Positions 39,001-48,900 of a stretch of DNA of 64,000 bases are shown piece by piece. Positions within the stretch are counted from its first letter, which is position 1. Each line of letters begins with the position of its first letter. This stretch comes from Nitrospira sp. (GTDB lineage Bacteria > Nitrospirota > Nitrospiria > Nitrospirales > Nitrospiraceae). The stretch covers positions 1-64,000 of the forward strand of contig JALHPO010000001.1 of assembly GCA_022842445.1 (NCBI GenBank), given 5' to 3'. Under the pieces are notes generated by a model. The model was given only the letters and a program-made list of their open reading frames with translations. It made no database searches and had not been told where the DNA came from. A program made the position numbers and the translations under genes.

Positions 39001-42000
39001 TCCGCATTCCTCGGCAAGAACGGCAATTAATTCTCTTTCGCGCCGTCTGTAGGCGATCGTCGTGAGAAGGCCGATGAAACGTTCGTCAACGCCATGATTA
39101 TTGGTCGTTGTAACGCGGAACAGGGCCGCTGATTGCTGTGCGTCCATGAGTGGCAGCCATTCGCCCAAGCGATGACCTGTGGCGCCGGACAGTGTGCTCA
39201 CTAATTCAGCCAGTGCCGTGGCATCCGGTGCCCTTCCTGATGGTCCGGACGCATTGCGAATCGCCCGAATGATCTGACTGGCAATGTCTCGGTCAAAAAT
39301 ATCATTCAGCGCTTCAACGGCCTGTGCTTCCAAAGCAATCTCAGGACGGACGGCGACCACGGACCGCAGGCGTTGCTGAACTGCCTTGAGCAGTGTTTCG
39401 ATCTGCTCATCAGATTTAATTGAAGACGGCAGTTCTCCGGCAACCGCTTCCCATCGATCTCTTGTCAGCAGAGCTTGCGATGCCTGTTCCACTGATAAGC
39501 CCATTTCACGCAGACATTTGGCAGCATTACAAAAACCTTCCAATGCATGCCAGTCAACACTCTGTGCAGTCGGGCTATATCCTATAAGTTCTTTCAATAG
39601 GCTGAATTGCAACAGCGACAGCCCCAAGGCCTTGCGCAAATAAGCTTCTGATATCGGTTGCTCAAGCAGCGCATCGAGCGAAAGACCATGGTGGTCGTAC
39701 AGACGCTTGATGATCGTCAATTTGACGAGAAGCCCGGCTCTCAGTTGATCGGTCGTTGCCCCGCTTTCGATTCCTCCACACACAACAATTGCCTGGCCAA
39801 GATGTTCGATAGACCACTCTGGCAGCTTTGCCTTTAAGCGCGTAAAGCGATGCAGGCGATCCAGAATGCCTTCCAGCACAGGACCTTCAGCCGAAAGACG
39901 CATCGCGCTGGTTTTGCATTGCTCGCGGCCGCTCAGTGCAATGCCGTTGGAATCGCCGGACACGAATTCCGTCTGGAGTGTCTGCTCCAGTTCTTCCAGC
40001 GATAGCCTCGTACGGTCGATCAGAAAGGAAGCCCTGGTCAGCACCCCTTCCACGGTCTGATTGGTAAGTAGCTCTCCGGAAGCGGGATCAACGATTGCGA
40101 TATCGTTGTCTATGTTGAACCCATAGGCTGCCCAGAGCCGGGCGCCCAGGCGTTGACGAGTGAGCAATTCCCATTGCGAATCTGCATTCAGGTCGCCGGC
40201 CTGATCCATCGATGCATAAAGCGCCTCCGCCGCCAGATGCGCCGGCGTGGTGTCCCGTCGCAGGCGCAACAATTTCTCACGCGATACACCAAGCTTGGTC
40301 AAGTATGCGCTAGTCTCGGCGTAGCCACGGTCAAATGGCAGTTGCCATGGGTAAATGGATCGGCGCAGTTTCGAATAGGCGATTTGCTGGATAGACTCGG
40401 CAGTGGCGCCCGGAGCTGCTTCAAGTGCTGCGGCCTTCTCCAGAATCTCCAGCACAATGTCGATGTGCTGGATCGTTTGTTCTGCGTTCTCACAACTCAG
40501 ATCGAGCTTAAAGATATCAGGGCGCCTCCCTCTCAGTACATCCAACGCGTTGCCGGTCTTCCCCGTGGATTTTGCCAACAGATTGAGCAAATCGACCAGG
40601 TATGCCGGCTGACCCAACATGGATTCGCATGGCCTGCACAGACACTCGTCCAGATCGCCGAACAAGGCCGCCAGCGTCGGCGCGTTTTCTCGCACCGGCT
40701 CCGGGAGCGGGACCTTATATTCTTCCATCATCCAACGGGGATAGCGCCGGTTGATATCCACTTCAAGCACGATGCCCTTGCCGCCTTCCACCAGCCCATC
40801 GGCATAGCGAAAGAAACCGTCAATCACCTCGGTTACCGCGTCCTTTGGGAATCTATCGCGATACTGTTCACGTAGATGTTCTCGCCCGTAGCGCAAGGCC
40901 GCGCCGGGAGAGTTGATGCCAATTTTGATGAGATCTGCCGCCAGTTCCATGCTGACGCCGGTGCGTAGAAAGCGTCCGGTGTTCCGCAGTACGGTATTGG
41001 CCATGGATTCCTCGGTCTTTACCGGCACCTTGCCGAGCAATAATTTCTCGACCATGGCAGGCTGATTTTTTATCAAGGCCGCCGCATCGCTACCCGACAT
41101 GCCTGGCAAGTCAAATAGACCGGCATGAATCTTTGATTCCAGCGCCGTTAGCAGATGTTGCTTTTCCACCTGCGCCTGAGTCTGCAGCGCCAGACCGGGG
41201 CTCACGCCCGCCTCCCCTGCCATATCGATCCAGTCGATGGCGTGCAATCTCGCCAACGGCGCAATCGAATCCGATGCGCCCTCCAGACGGGCATTCAAGG
41301 CGCGCGACAATCCCTCGTGCCCCGAGGTCAACTGATGCACCCGCACACTACGCACAAATGTCTTGATCGGTGCTATTGCATCCGGATGGCGCTCCGCCAG
41401 CTTAAGCAGCGCATTAGTGTTGTTCAGACCTTTTTCCTGAACTACAGCCAGCGCATCCAATGCGACGACTTTCGGCAACGGCATTGCGAGACTTCCCAGC
41501 AACTTCGCAAAATCACTGTTGCTGCTTCGCACAGGGTCAAGCTGTTGCAAGCGCTGAATCAATCGCAGTGCACCTATAAAACCATCCACCTGTTTCTCAT
41601 TTAGTGGCGGAATCTGATGGGTGGACGCGGCGACATTCAAAGTCTGGATGACATTCTGTGCCGGCTCACGCAAGAGCGCGTCCAGATCTCTCGCGCCCCG
41701 CTGCCGGACAAGGCCATAAAAGAATGGCCAGCCATATTTTCGCAGAATGCTTTGCTCGGCCACATATTCGTCAGTCAGATGCAAGACTGCATCTCGCACC
41801 ATCTGGCTGGACACTGCCCACGCCTGCACGGCAGTTCGATCTAATCCCGTCTCAATCACAATAAAGTCGAGATCGTGCGCAGTGATGGCCTCCGGCGGGA
41901 GATCAGCCGGCGTCTCGTGAGTACCCGTTCCCTCAGCTGGCGCGCCTTGCCCCTTAAGTAGCGGAGCAACGGTTTCGCCGATTCGTTGCCACTCGGATAT

Positions 42001-42729
42001 CGCTCCGATATTGGACAGCAAAAAAGAGACGATTTGGTTCCGGTCTGCCCTCTGGATTTCCTGTTTGGCGAGGACTTCCCCCTCTGCGGTTTTACACACT
42101 TCAACAATGAGCCAGGGGGTTCGGCGTGACGGCAGATCGCCAAGCTGAAAGGCATCAGGGCGATAGCTGATACGATAGTCACCGTTCGCACCGGTTTCGT
42201 CGATGCCGAGCAACTGCGGAATCCGCAAATCCCGCTCGAGTGCGCGCACGATCATATTGGGCAGAGGCTTGCCATTGGCATCTTTAACCGTCCCCCGCAC
42301 CACATACTGCTGGATGGGCACCTGCATATTCAGTTCGTATTCTGCAGGGGCATTGTTCTTTTTTTTGCTGGTGAACAGCAACTCGTTCTGATCGTTATAG
42401 ACGCGCACGATCACATCGGCGCCGCCACGCTCTTTCTTGCTCCGGCGAAACGCGGCTTCGCTGTAGGAAATCTTGTACCCGCCCGTTGTATCTGTCGTAG
42501 CCTGACCAAGCCTGTCCTCCCTAGATTCATCCTTGTCGTAAGCAATGACGGTCACACCCGCTGCCGGCGTGGTATCTGCATTCGTCACGTTTCCGAAGAC
42601 GACATACATATCACCTGCATCGACTGCTATGCCCTTGATAGACTTGGCTGTAGTTGTCTTGCCGCGCATGGCTGGCTTCTTTGATTCGGCAGATTTCGTC
42701 TTTGATGGACGCTTCGGCGATTTAGCCAT
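33013..42729 (-). CDS. Tc toxin subunit A (TcA), module 2
   Basis: 3238 residues, about 416 longer than the module 1 TcA. It starts at ATG 42729 with GGAGA upstream. It has the same order: Lys/Ser-rich leader, two carboxypeptidase-regulatory-like beta-sandwiches (VVFGNVTNADTTPAAGVTV near 43, VVRGTVKDANGKPLPNMIV near 145), the Cys motif CLCRPC near 694, and a helical channel region from about 2600 with KFSNVQLYEWMKTELSRLYF near 2830. The TcB-binding end has RFLPFEGNGVIS and FDYSTISDVILTFRYTARD near 3040-3088. The extra length lies mostly in the middle (about residues 1900-2250 by position), which corresponds to the receptor/neuraminidase-like part in known TcA. Parts of this middle and of the channel loop (34500-34760) look less GC-rich than the rest. 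Confidence 0.93.
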   Translation of the reverse strand: MAKSPKRPSKTKSAESKKPAMRGKTTTAKSIKGIAVDAGDMYVVFGNVTNADTTPAAGVTVIAYDKDESREDRLGQATTDTTGGYKISYSEAAFRRSKKERGGADVIVRVYNDQNELLFTSKKKNNAPAEYELNMQVPIQQYVVRGTVKDANGKPLPNMIVRALERDLRIPQLLGIDETGANGDYRISYRPDAFQLGDLPSRRTPWLIVEVCKTAEGEVLAKQEIQRADRNQIVSFLLSNIGAISEWQRIGETVAPLLKGQGAPAEGTGTHETPADLPPEAITAHDLDFIVIETGLDRTAVQAWAVSSQMVRDAVLHLTDEYVAEQSILRKYGWPFFYGLVRQRGARDLDALLREPAQNVIQTLNVAASTHQIPPLNEKQVDGFIGALRLIQRLQQLDPVRSSNSDFAKLLGSLAMPLPKVVALDALAVVQEKGLNNTNALLKLAERHPDAIAPIKTFVRSVRVHQLTSGHEGLSRALNARLEGASDSIAPLARLHAIDWIDMAGEAGVSPGLALQTQAQVEKQHLLTALESKIHAGLFDLPGMSGSDAAALIKNQPAMVEKLLLGKVPVKTEESMANTVLRNTGRFLRTGVSMELAADLIKIGINSPGAALRYGREHLREQYRDRFPKDAVTEVIDGFFRYADGLVEGGKGIVLEVDINRRYPRWMMEEYKVPLPEPVRENAPTLAALFGDLDECLCRPCESMLGQPAYLVDLLNLLAKSTGKTGNALDVLRGRRPDIFKLDLSCENAEQTIQHIDIVLEILEKAAALEAAPGATAESIQQIAYSKLRRSIYPWQLPFDRGYAETSAYLTKLGVSREKLLRLRRDTTPAHLAAEALYASMDQAGDLNADSQWELLTRQRLGARLWAAYGFNIDNDIAIVDPASGELLTNQTVEGVLTRASFLIDRTRLSLEELEQTLQTEFVSGDSNGIALSGREQCKTSAMRLSAEGPVLEGILDRLHRFTRLKAKLPEWSIEHLGQAIVVCGGIESGATTDQLRAGLLVKLTIIKRLYDHHGLSLDALLEQPISEAYLRKALGLSLLQFSLLKELIGYSPTAQSVDWHALEGFCNAAKCLREMGLSVEQASQALLTRDRWEAVAGELPSSIKSDEQIETLLKAVQQRLRSVVAVRPEIALEAQAVEALNDIFDRDIASQIIRAIRNASGPSGRAPDATALAELVSTLSGATGHRLGEWLPLMDAQQSAALFRVTTTNNHGVDERFIGLLTTIAYRRRERELIAVLAEECGLSESEVVPLLASRLLLDPAQGQPLHAYLAFLSQSFWVDTSSTQPSPPSVTATAMPRLHAWMDRLYRLLALRGALGIDNETIEIAERITVGSEPGINWRDLLASASLNSTAWQNPQWQALLDLLWLQQPDQLSRPALTEVLLRLTAPGALVSADTLRPLTARVDIVETLAVPLIGQALSVQPGAISILDLRNPEKLRLAFEWLLLAKHIGADATQIARLIDPANNALAGDTAKALLEAKLAGDDLQTSLQKIGDLLRRQRRDALVAYHVAQIVGRNNSDKWNNGKALYEHFLIDHQMEPCFETTRILEAVTAVQLFAQRILFGIESEITAEPELKQRWTWMRNYRVWEANRKVFLFPENWLFPELRDDKSSSFKQLESALGQGELTQDLANQAFGQFLDDVAQMGQVQVLGMYEDISRDSQGNVQSDEYGVPLRRTLYVVGRTANPPYAYFWRHCVDFSSPHMEWSPWQRIELDIQGDHVMPFVLSGNLYIAWPLIRPIKNDSIDEWEVKLAWSRYDGKAWRKSSVSREFWREVSAPFSEEREGFSIRCETTPESSIARIIVYALAAGANTSNVKEPTLPGVPEPLFWGGDFNAVLNYQWALPLTQLIAGSFSNLPSAIKDQMTVCWMITESWTTSTDRNAPKVQSGGDPLYMNMRLGAWEFSGHPMYVFYDPDEAVRRHKQALRDNTHLERAVPDDAKLIDYIATFVDAYVNYSRSIQNNDSFNLFIEQLRVASSRRIVSCKAWMRIIGPSGAEDLVVLNGTEGIYSCLIEGQNVVPHGGTPTTITKVGEQSSAAYTLNLVVNGISLSSGPETLSTVPMGSLARATLNCEIDGRRLTQAQLKNIGIDLVSQRELQHVSEFHLSHDDLVTKTSGSGVILVGQVRNSQPWMNGFREMPAGPLSFTIARRGYLDTVIFNQTGSSQFWAIGSASSYPHDGVPLSWHYLENGYGCYVDLGNPLMKLSGNGFFVYPDSFSEATLRRADWSQFKILPSSQISNFGADRLPVPAMGSVAIWTQIRSGAFTFDARMPFACYNWEIYFHAPLLIADQLSKQHKFEEAERWLRFVFDPTSSEAGADAKRFLKFRVFKELDLNQQVIDDLTALAQVAGGFASDADAGVVRKLINRWRDAPFRPFLIARRRHIAFLWRTLFAYLDNLIAWADSLYRRDTRESINEATMLYVLAERILGRRPQLHQSKTNRPAFSYDDKITKWDEFANFWIDVGVQGQSNLTTGWRPKDTVNQPTPDGMLYFCMPFNDKVLSYWNTVDARLSNIRNCRNIEGVRRTLPLMDAPIDPELLVRATAAGLDLGDVIAGLYAPPPHYRYSILSGRAAELANECKSLGAAMLSAIEKRDAEHLAQLRSSNEISLLKLVRDVRALQISEAERNVEALRASRKTISARYAQYQRLLGKKDIPTLKENESAGEEAMLGTIDSGLASNRSNWGLIKEESEQYVGMEGANAWSMAANISKIVGGGFYVTASALAAVPADKFTNAAKVVEYVGTASSHLGDAFAMVSQGWRAHAEQQGMMAGHIRRRDEWAFQSNQTLKELQQIDKQILANQIRIDITKNELDNHLEQIEQAKGVDEVMRSKFSNVQLYEWMKTELSRLYFNAYRMAVDMARRAERAASRELGVKPLNIVRNDYWDSLRDGLLAGERLHQDLKRLEIAYLDQNRREYELTKHISLRRLNPEALVQLRAKAAGCTCEFDIPEWLFDLDTPGHYLRRIKSVSVSIPSVTGPFTSVNCKLTLLKSEVRHDSTGLTSPGYLRLRDRDDSRFADYFGATEAIVTSTGSADSGMFETQLRDERFLPFEGNGVISTWRLELPAEYPQFDYSTISDVILTFRYTARDGGDLLRDAATGSIASLMTLLQQPNNEPLRFPVLLSCRSDFPTQWARANATTDLTIPITRDVLPYWMEAVRIVAGGNVKKLTVREVSVADVLKETISAPSFSKVWPPGSQASTEPRQWSANALTDGVGTGNTGLLPNTLADRLLLLSVSLPA

Positions 42730-42760
42730 TGGTATCGTCTCCGTTACTTACATGATTGCT

Positions 42761-42796
42761 CGACTGAGCGACACGTCTGTGTGAGTCGCTCAGTCG
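42761..42796. promoter_or_regulatory. Hairpin in the BC2-A2 intergenic gap
   Basis: Perfect 12-base arms CGACTGAGCGAC and GTCGCTCAGTCG with a 12-base loop, 32 bases before the TcA start in the 268-base gap after the BC gene. It could be an attenuator, processing site or partial terminator. Nothing comparable was seen in the 115-base gap of module 1. The rest of the gap shows no gene. Confidence 0.5.
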
Positions 42797-42997
42797 AAAC
42801 GAACTACCGCATTGCTGTTATTGACTAGAGTTTATCCAGGAAAATTTTGACACCCTCAAAGCAGCATCTCCCATGCATCCGACCGATTGTGACAGTGTGC
42901 GATCAAAGAGTTGATGCATCAGCTTTCCTTTGCATGGCACTCAACTCTCAACCTTCTGTTCAAGCAATGGTTCCTGGCCACATTTTTTCGTCTGTTT

Positions 42998-45900
42998 TTA
43001 TCGTGTCGGCACAATCCATGGGCTTAGTTGTTTCCCCGTTAGAGGTTCTGGCTCGAGAAGTATTGGTTCAAGATTTTTTTGATAGCCCCTCCCATCGGGC
43101 ACTACCACCTCCTTCTTATATTTCGGCGAATCCTGAAATAACAGTTCCAGCTCCAGTTCCCATTGATCCACTTTACTGCCATCTTTATGATGAGATGGCT
43201 GACGTCGAAATGCTCCTTCATCTTTGGGATCTCTTGGCAACTCCTTGAAACCACCCTCCCTTATTTCTCGTTCCGTTGGACCTGACATTCTTCCTGCATG
43301 CGCAGCAAGTTCGTGAAGCAATAGCCGTACAATGCTAGAATTGGAAAGTGGACGATCAGATTCACTACCAGCTACGCGTAAAGAAACAACTATAAGACCC
43401 TTAAGACCCTTGCTGGGATCTGTTTTAGGATCACGCATACTCTCTAACTTTGCCGTATCCGGATGCAGTTTCCAATTTGCATTTGGGATCGTAGTTCCTC
43501 CGGCATGTTTCCTAGTGTCAATGATCTCCGGATCGCTGATCCATTTGCTTTTCGATGTATCATAATGCCCAATATATGTTTCATCAGTTAGATCTGGCTT
43601 GATTATTGACCCAGAGTGAACCCTACTTACCTCTGTTACGCCTGTTGTAAGTTCCCATTCCCCCTCAGCTGAAGCACGTTGTATGCTTTCAAACCACTCG
43701 GGTATTGGTTCTTTACTATCGCCCTTTTTAATAGCCGAAACCTTAATTAAACTTGGCTCCTTCTCACTTTTACTAGCTTTCTCAAAAGAGAATGCATCAC
43801 GCAAAGCTTGTGGCAGCTCCTTAGACTGCTTAATTAAGTTTACGAACTGAGTTGCAGTGAGTTTTGACCCAGGTCGAATTCTAATATCGTTACCAGTTGG
43901 ATCAGAAAAGTTTACTGGCCGACTATCTGAATAAAAATAGCAATTGAGTTTATTTGGCGGAGAATTCCAAAGCATAGGATCAATCCCCCCCCACCTCCCC
44001 AACCAAGGCAAATAATGCCTCGCCATGTGATAACTCAGCCCGCTCTCCTCGTCTCTCTCCATCCCTGTATACCGATACCGCTTCGTTGACGCTTCGCTGT
44101 CGCGCATCATCGCTCGATAGGCACTCGTGCCGTAAGGGTGATATTCCTCATAGGAAATGATCGCGGCTTCGTGGTCCAACTCCAGGCACGCGGAGCCGAG
44201 ATGATTGCTGTACTGGTAGCGATACAGTGGCCCCGTTCTATAGTTGCGGCCATCGGCGTGGGTTCTATTGGTCACAATCACATCATCCACCAGCAGCACC
44301 CGCTGCTCGCCTTCGAACAAGTGATGAGACTCGATCTCCTCAACCGGCGTAGTGCTGCTTCCGTTGTAGCGGCGGTAGCGCTCATAGCCGCCAAAATAGA
44401 TGCGTTCCCAGTAACCACCACCGGTCTGATTCACGATACGTTTCCGGCTTCGCTGTTTGCCGCTGTCGTACTGGTAGTACGCGACACCCCCGCCAATACA
44501 ATCGAGGCTCTGGATCATATCGCGGTGATCCCACTGCAACTGTTGCCCCGGTGCGACATTGGCAAGATTCAGCATGCTGCCGTGGATGTCGTAGCGGTAT
44601 TCAGTTTTGTCCGTGGCGTGGCTGTTATCCCAGTCGTCGTTCCCTTCCCACGTGCGCAGCAAGCGGTTGTTGTCCGTGGCATACGCATACCTGCGATGCC
44701 AGTTGCCCTGATCGGCAAGATGTCGCATGTGCAGAATGTTGCCGACTGCGTCGTAGGTATAGCGCTGGATATAGTTCCGTAAAGTCTGATCGGTGAGCGG
44801 AAATGGCTCGACCTCCTGCTGGCTCACTTCGCGATGAATGGGGGCCTGAGGAGGATTAAAGCCTTCACGACCGTCAGCTTCAATCAGACGATAGAGCGCA
44901 TCATAGATATAGCGACTGCGCGGTTCAACCTGCTGATTTCTGAAGAAGACTGGTTCATATGCCTCGTCATAGATCTCGGAAATATTGCCGACCGGGTCAT
45001 AAGTGTAATGCAGTTGCTGAATGATGCCGATATCCTGAAGGTTAGAGTGACGATCCGAAAAGTCACTCGCATCGGCTGGGCGTGTAGTCCGAAGTTGCTT
45101 CAGACGGAATGTCTTCTCGTCATAGTCATACTGGGTCAGCGTTCCATTGGCGAGTTTCAGATATTCCTTCTGGCCTTTGGCGTTGTAGCGAATCTCTTGA
45201 ATGGCCTCCGTCTCTGTCCCATGCAGAGTCAGGCTTTCACGTTTCAGTGCTCCACGCTCATTGTAGGCGGGTGTATAAACAGCCCCCATAGTTCCAAGCT
45301 TGTGCCAGTTTTCCTGCCGCGTCATCCGGCTCAAGGCATCGTGCTCGGTGAGCTGCACGTAAGTTTCGTTTTCCAGCTTGCCGGCCATACTCCCCTGCCA
45401 GTCAAGGACAGATGTTGTGGCATCCTGCACCAACGTCCGCCGCACCTCCCGCACATTCCCCTTTAAGTCGCGCCGGATGGTTTCGACCAATCCGCTAGGA
45501 TCGTAGTGGCGAATCAGCTGGCCGTTGAGATTTGTGACATCCGGTGTGACGGCATCCTGATATTCATAACGCTCCACCATGATTGGTGCATTGCCGTTGA
45601 TTGTGAGCCACTGCGCCGTTGGACGATGCAGCGCGTCGTACTCGGTACGGTACATGCGTTGTTGCAGCGCGGTGCCTGCGCCTTTGTCGTTCATGTCCCA
45701 GGCCAGCATGGGCTTCCCAGCTGCATCCATGAGCATCCAGCGGTCACCCGCATCCATGCTGTGCTGAAAGAGCAAATTGCCGGCGATGTCGTAGCAGGGC
45801 ACGGCATTCGACGGCATGTCACAGGCCGGTTTCCAGTCGGGGTTGAGGTCGTCGTAGAGCGGTGTATGGTTGGGCTTCGGCGGCGTGATGTACTGCATGA

Positions 45901-48900
45901 CCAGATTGCCACGCGCGTCACAAATCCACAGCGGTTTTCCTTCGGCATCGAGCTTGGTGAAGGTGAGATAGGTGTCGTTAACGCCATTGATTCGGTTATG
46001 AGCAATGGCGATGACTTCCCGACCCAGGCTGTCGAGATGCACTTGGGCCGGAGTGTTAGCGTGCTGCGCAGCCAGCCAGGCTGCACGCTGATCGGGAGTC
46101 GCGGCAATCTCACCGGTGACACGATCGCGTGGCAACGGTTGTGTCGGATCGACTGGAGTACGATCCGCATACCATTGGCTCTCCAGCACCGTGTCATTGG
46201 CATCGAACGTCTTCACATGCCAATTTGAGAATTCTACGCGACTGAACGTGCCATCCGGCATCTCAGTGCGCACGACGCGCCCGGCGGCATCGTAGTACAT
46301 GATGGATGTGACGCCATTGGCTTGCGGCATTTCACAGCCGAATCGATCACTAAACGCCGGCTCATATTGTTTGACCGGCTTGCCCTTGTTGTTGAGCACC
46401 GTGAGCCCGTTGATGATCCAGCGTAACGGCCCACCTTCCTGCTCAGGCTCAGCTTGCACCTTTTTCATCAGCACGTTGCCGCTGCCGTCGGAGCATTCCA
46501 GCGAGACTTGAAGAGGGTTTTCTCGTAATGGATCGAGCGCTACCTTGCTGGCGTGACGCTCGCGTACGATGCCGCAAGCGCCAGCGGGGCGGCCTTCCCA
46601 CCTGATAAATCTTCCTTGCGCATCGCGCTCTTCGCCAAAGTGATAGACAAAGCGGGCGCTTGCATTGCCCAGCCAGGTTCTGGCGGTTTGCTCATTCATC
46701 CTGGCGTTAGTGCAAAAGGTCTGCACGGCGGCGGCGGAAGGATTGAGCAACGCATCGTCAAATCCAATCAGGTCATCCGCTTCGGTCCCTTTGCCCTTGA
46801 CTGCCGAAGCCACGACCATGCTGAGGATGTCAAACGCGACTTCGCTGTGGTTGCCGTTGGCATCCACCATGTCCATGGGGGCAAGCACACGGTAATCGAA
46901 TCGCGGTCTTTCGGTGCGCGGGTCGGTCGGAGTAGGGGTCACCTGTTCCATTGCGATGCCGCTGGTGTTACCCAAGGCATCGGTGCTGGACTGGATAAAG
47001 AGGTCATATTTGCCGTCGTATTGAAGTATGGTCTCGTTACCGAATGGATCGGTGTACCGCTCGGGGAGATAAAAGTGTTGGGCGGCATCGCTGGTAAAGC
47101 CTGCCACACCGGAACGCATCCACCATTGGTTGGTCAACGCCGATGACAGCGCAGTACCGGGGGTATAACCGGAAATGGTAGCGGTATTCAGCGCTGTGAA
47201 GACTGCTGGAGTAAGTTTCGAGCCAAACACAGCACCGAGCAGGTCTCTGGTTAGCGCATGCTTATAGGTCTCGTACAACAGGCCAAGCCACGCATTCGTG
47301 CCAAACGGTTCTGGCCCGGTGAGATCATCTTTCCAATAGAGCATCCGCATCCATTCGACGAGGCGTTTGTGGGCTCGCTCGCGATCACCGGTCAACTGTT
47401 CGTGGTACGCGAGGAGGACGACCGATTTGGGTCCCTGGTCCGGCAGGGTCTCGCTGAGAGCGAAGGCCCTCAGATCATCAAGCGAGAGATACAGGCCAGC
47501 ACTGGGCGAAAAACCCGTCGTACTATCGGCACCGGTCAATTCATAGGTAAGAACTTCGCACGGCGCCGGCAGCCGGTGCCGATCAGGATCTTCCGGCAGC
47601 TCAGCGGTAAAATGCGTCTCGGTATAGACAATGTGGCGCTCGCTTTGGATATTGCGAATGAGGTCTCGTTGGTCCTGTTTGATGAGATTGGCGGAATCTT
47701 CGTAGGGAACCAGGCGTGGATAGACCACTGTGACGGATTGCAACGCACGGCCATAGACGTCGAATTGTAAATTGAGTGTATGGGCGATGCGCGGATCTGG
47801 ATTCGGCGACGTCTGACGCAGATTTAGTTCATAGTTATAAGTGATCGCTTCACTCTCCGTCACGAGAAAGACTGCATGGCGGTTGATACCCTGCGACTGC
47901 ACACGGGTGATGGTGCTGTTGTGATAAGCGGTGGTATAGAGGTGCACAGGCACCTCTTTCTTTTGGACGAGCGCGTCCACATCCAACTCGAACACTTCCT
48001 GACGGAGCACCATGCCCTTACAGGCACGGACCGCTTCGCGCCATTCCTCGGCGGACAGATCGGTTGGAGTCAGCGTCGGCTCCGGAAGCTGGTGCTCGGT
48101 GAATCCTCGGATGGGATAATACTCGTCCTTGAAAACCGAGAGAATGCGCTCCCGATCCAAAGCGGCGCCAGTATGGTACCAGGTGACAGTCTTAATGGGG
48201 GGCTGATAGAGCGTGTGATCGTCGGTGATGTAGGGGCTGGCGATATTGCCCTGAGTAAACTGGCCGTAGGTTTCCACGTCTCGCTGCTCGACGCGACCAA
48301 AGCCACGAAATTCTCGCTCGATCCCATCGAAGTACCCATGATGGTAGCTGTAGGTGCTAGAAAACTCGGTTTGGCGCCAGATGTCACGAACCGTGACCTT
48401 TTCCACGCAATGAACCGGAAATGGCAACTTGGTAATCCAGGGCTTCCCTGCTTGCTTATCTTCCAGATAAAACTTGGTCGAAGGGGCATAGGTGACTTCG
48501 GTTTCAGCGCCGAGGTTGTTCTTGGTCTTGATGAGTAGATGCGGCTTCTGCCCGCCCATGAGGTCGATGTAGCGGATGGTGCTGCGCGCCTCACCCGGTA
48601 ATGAAGAGGACCAGACGAGGCAGGCGGTGCCGTTGCCGAGCAGATCGACAGTGGAGACGGACGACAGGTTATCGATACGCGGGAAGGCCGTGAGGAGGCG
48701 CCGCTGACTCCAGGCATTGCCGGACTGGTTGAAGTAGAGCTGCACGCCCTGACCAGTGAGGTACAGAATGTCCACCAGACCGGAACCATCGATATCGGCG
48801 AGGCGGATGCGGCGTTGGTCGAACAGATCAGGCGCATCGAACCAGGGCGCGTGATCCATTGTGACCTTGGCGCCGAAGCGGCCGTACCCCAGATTGGGCC

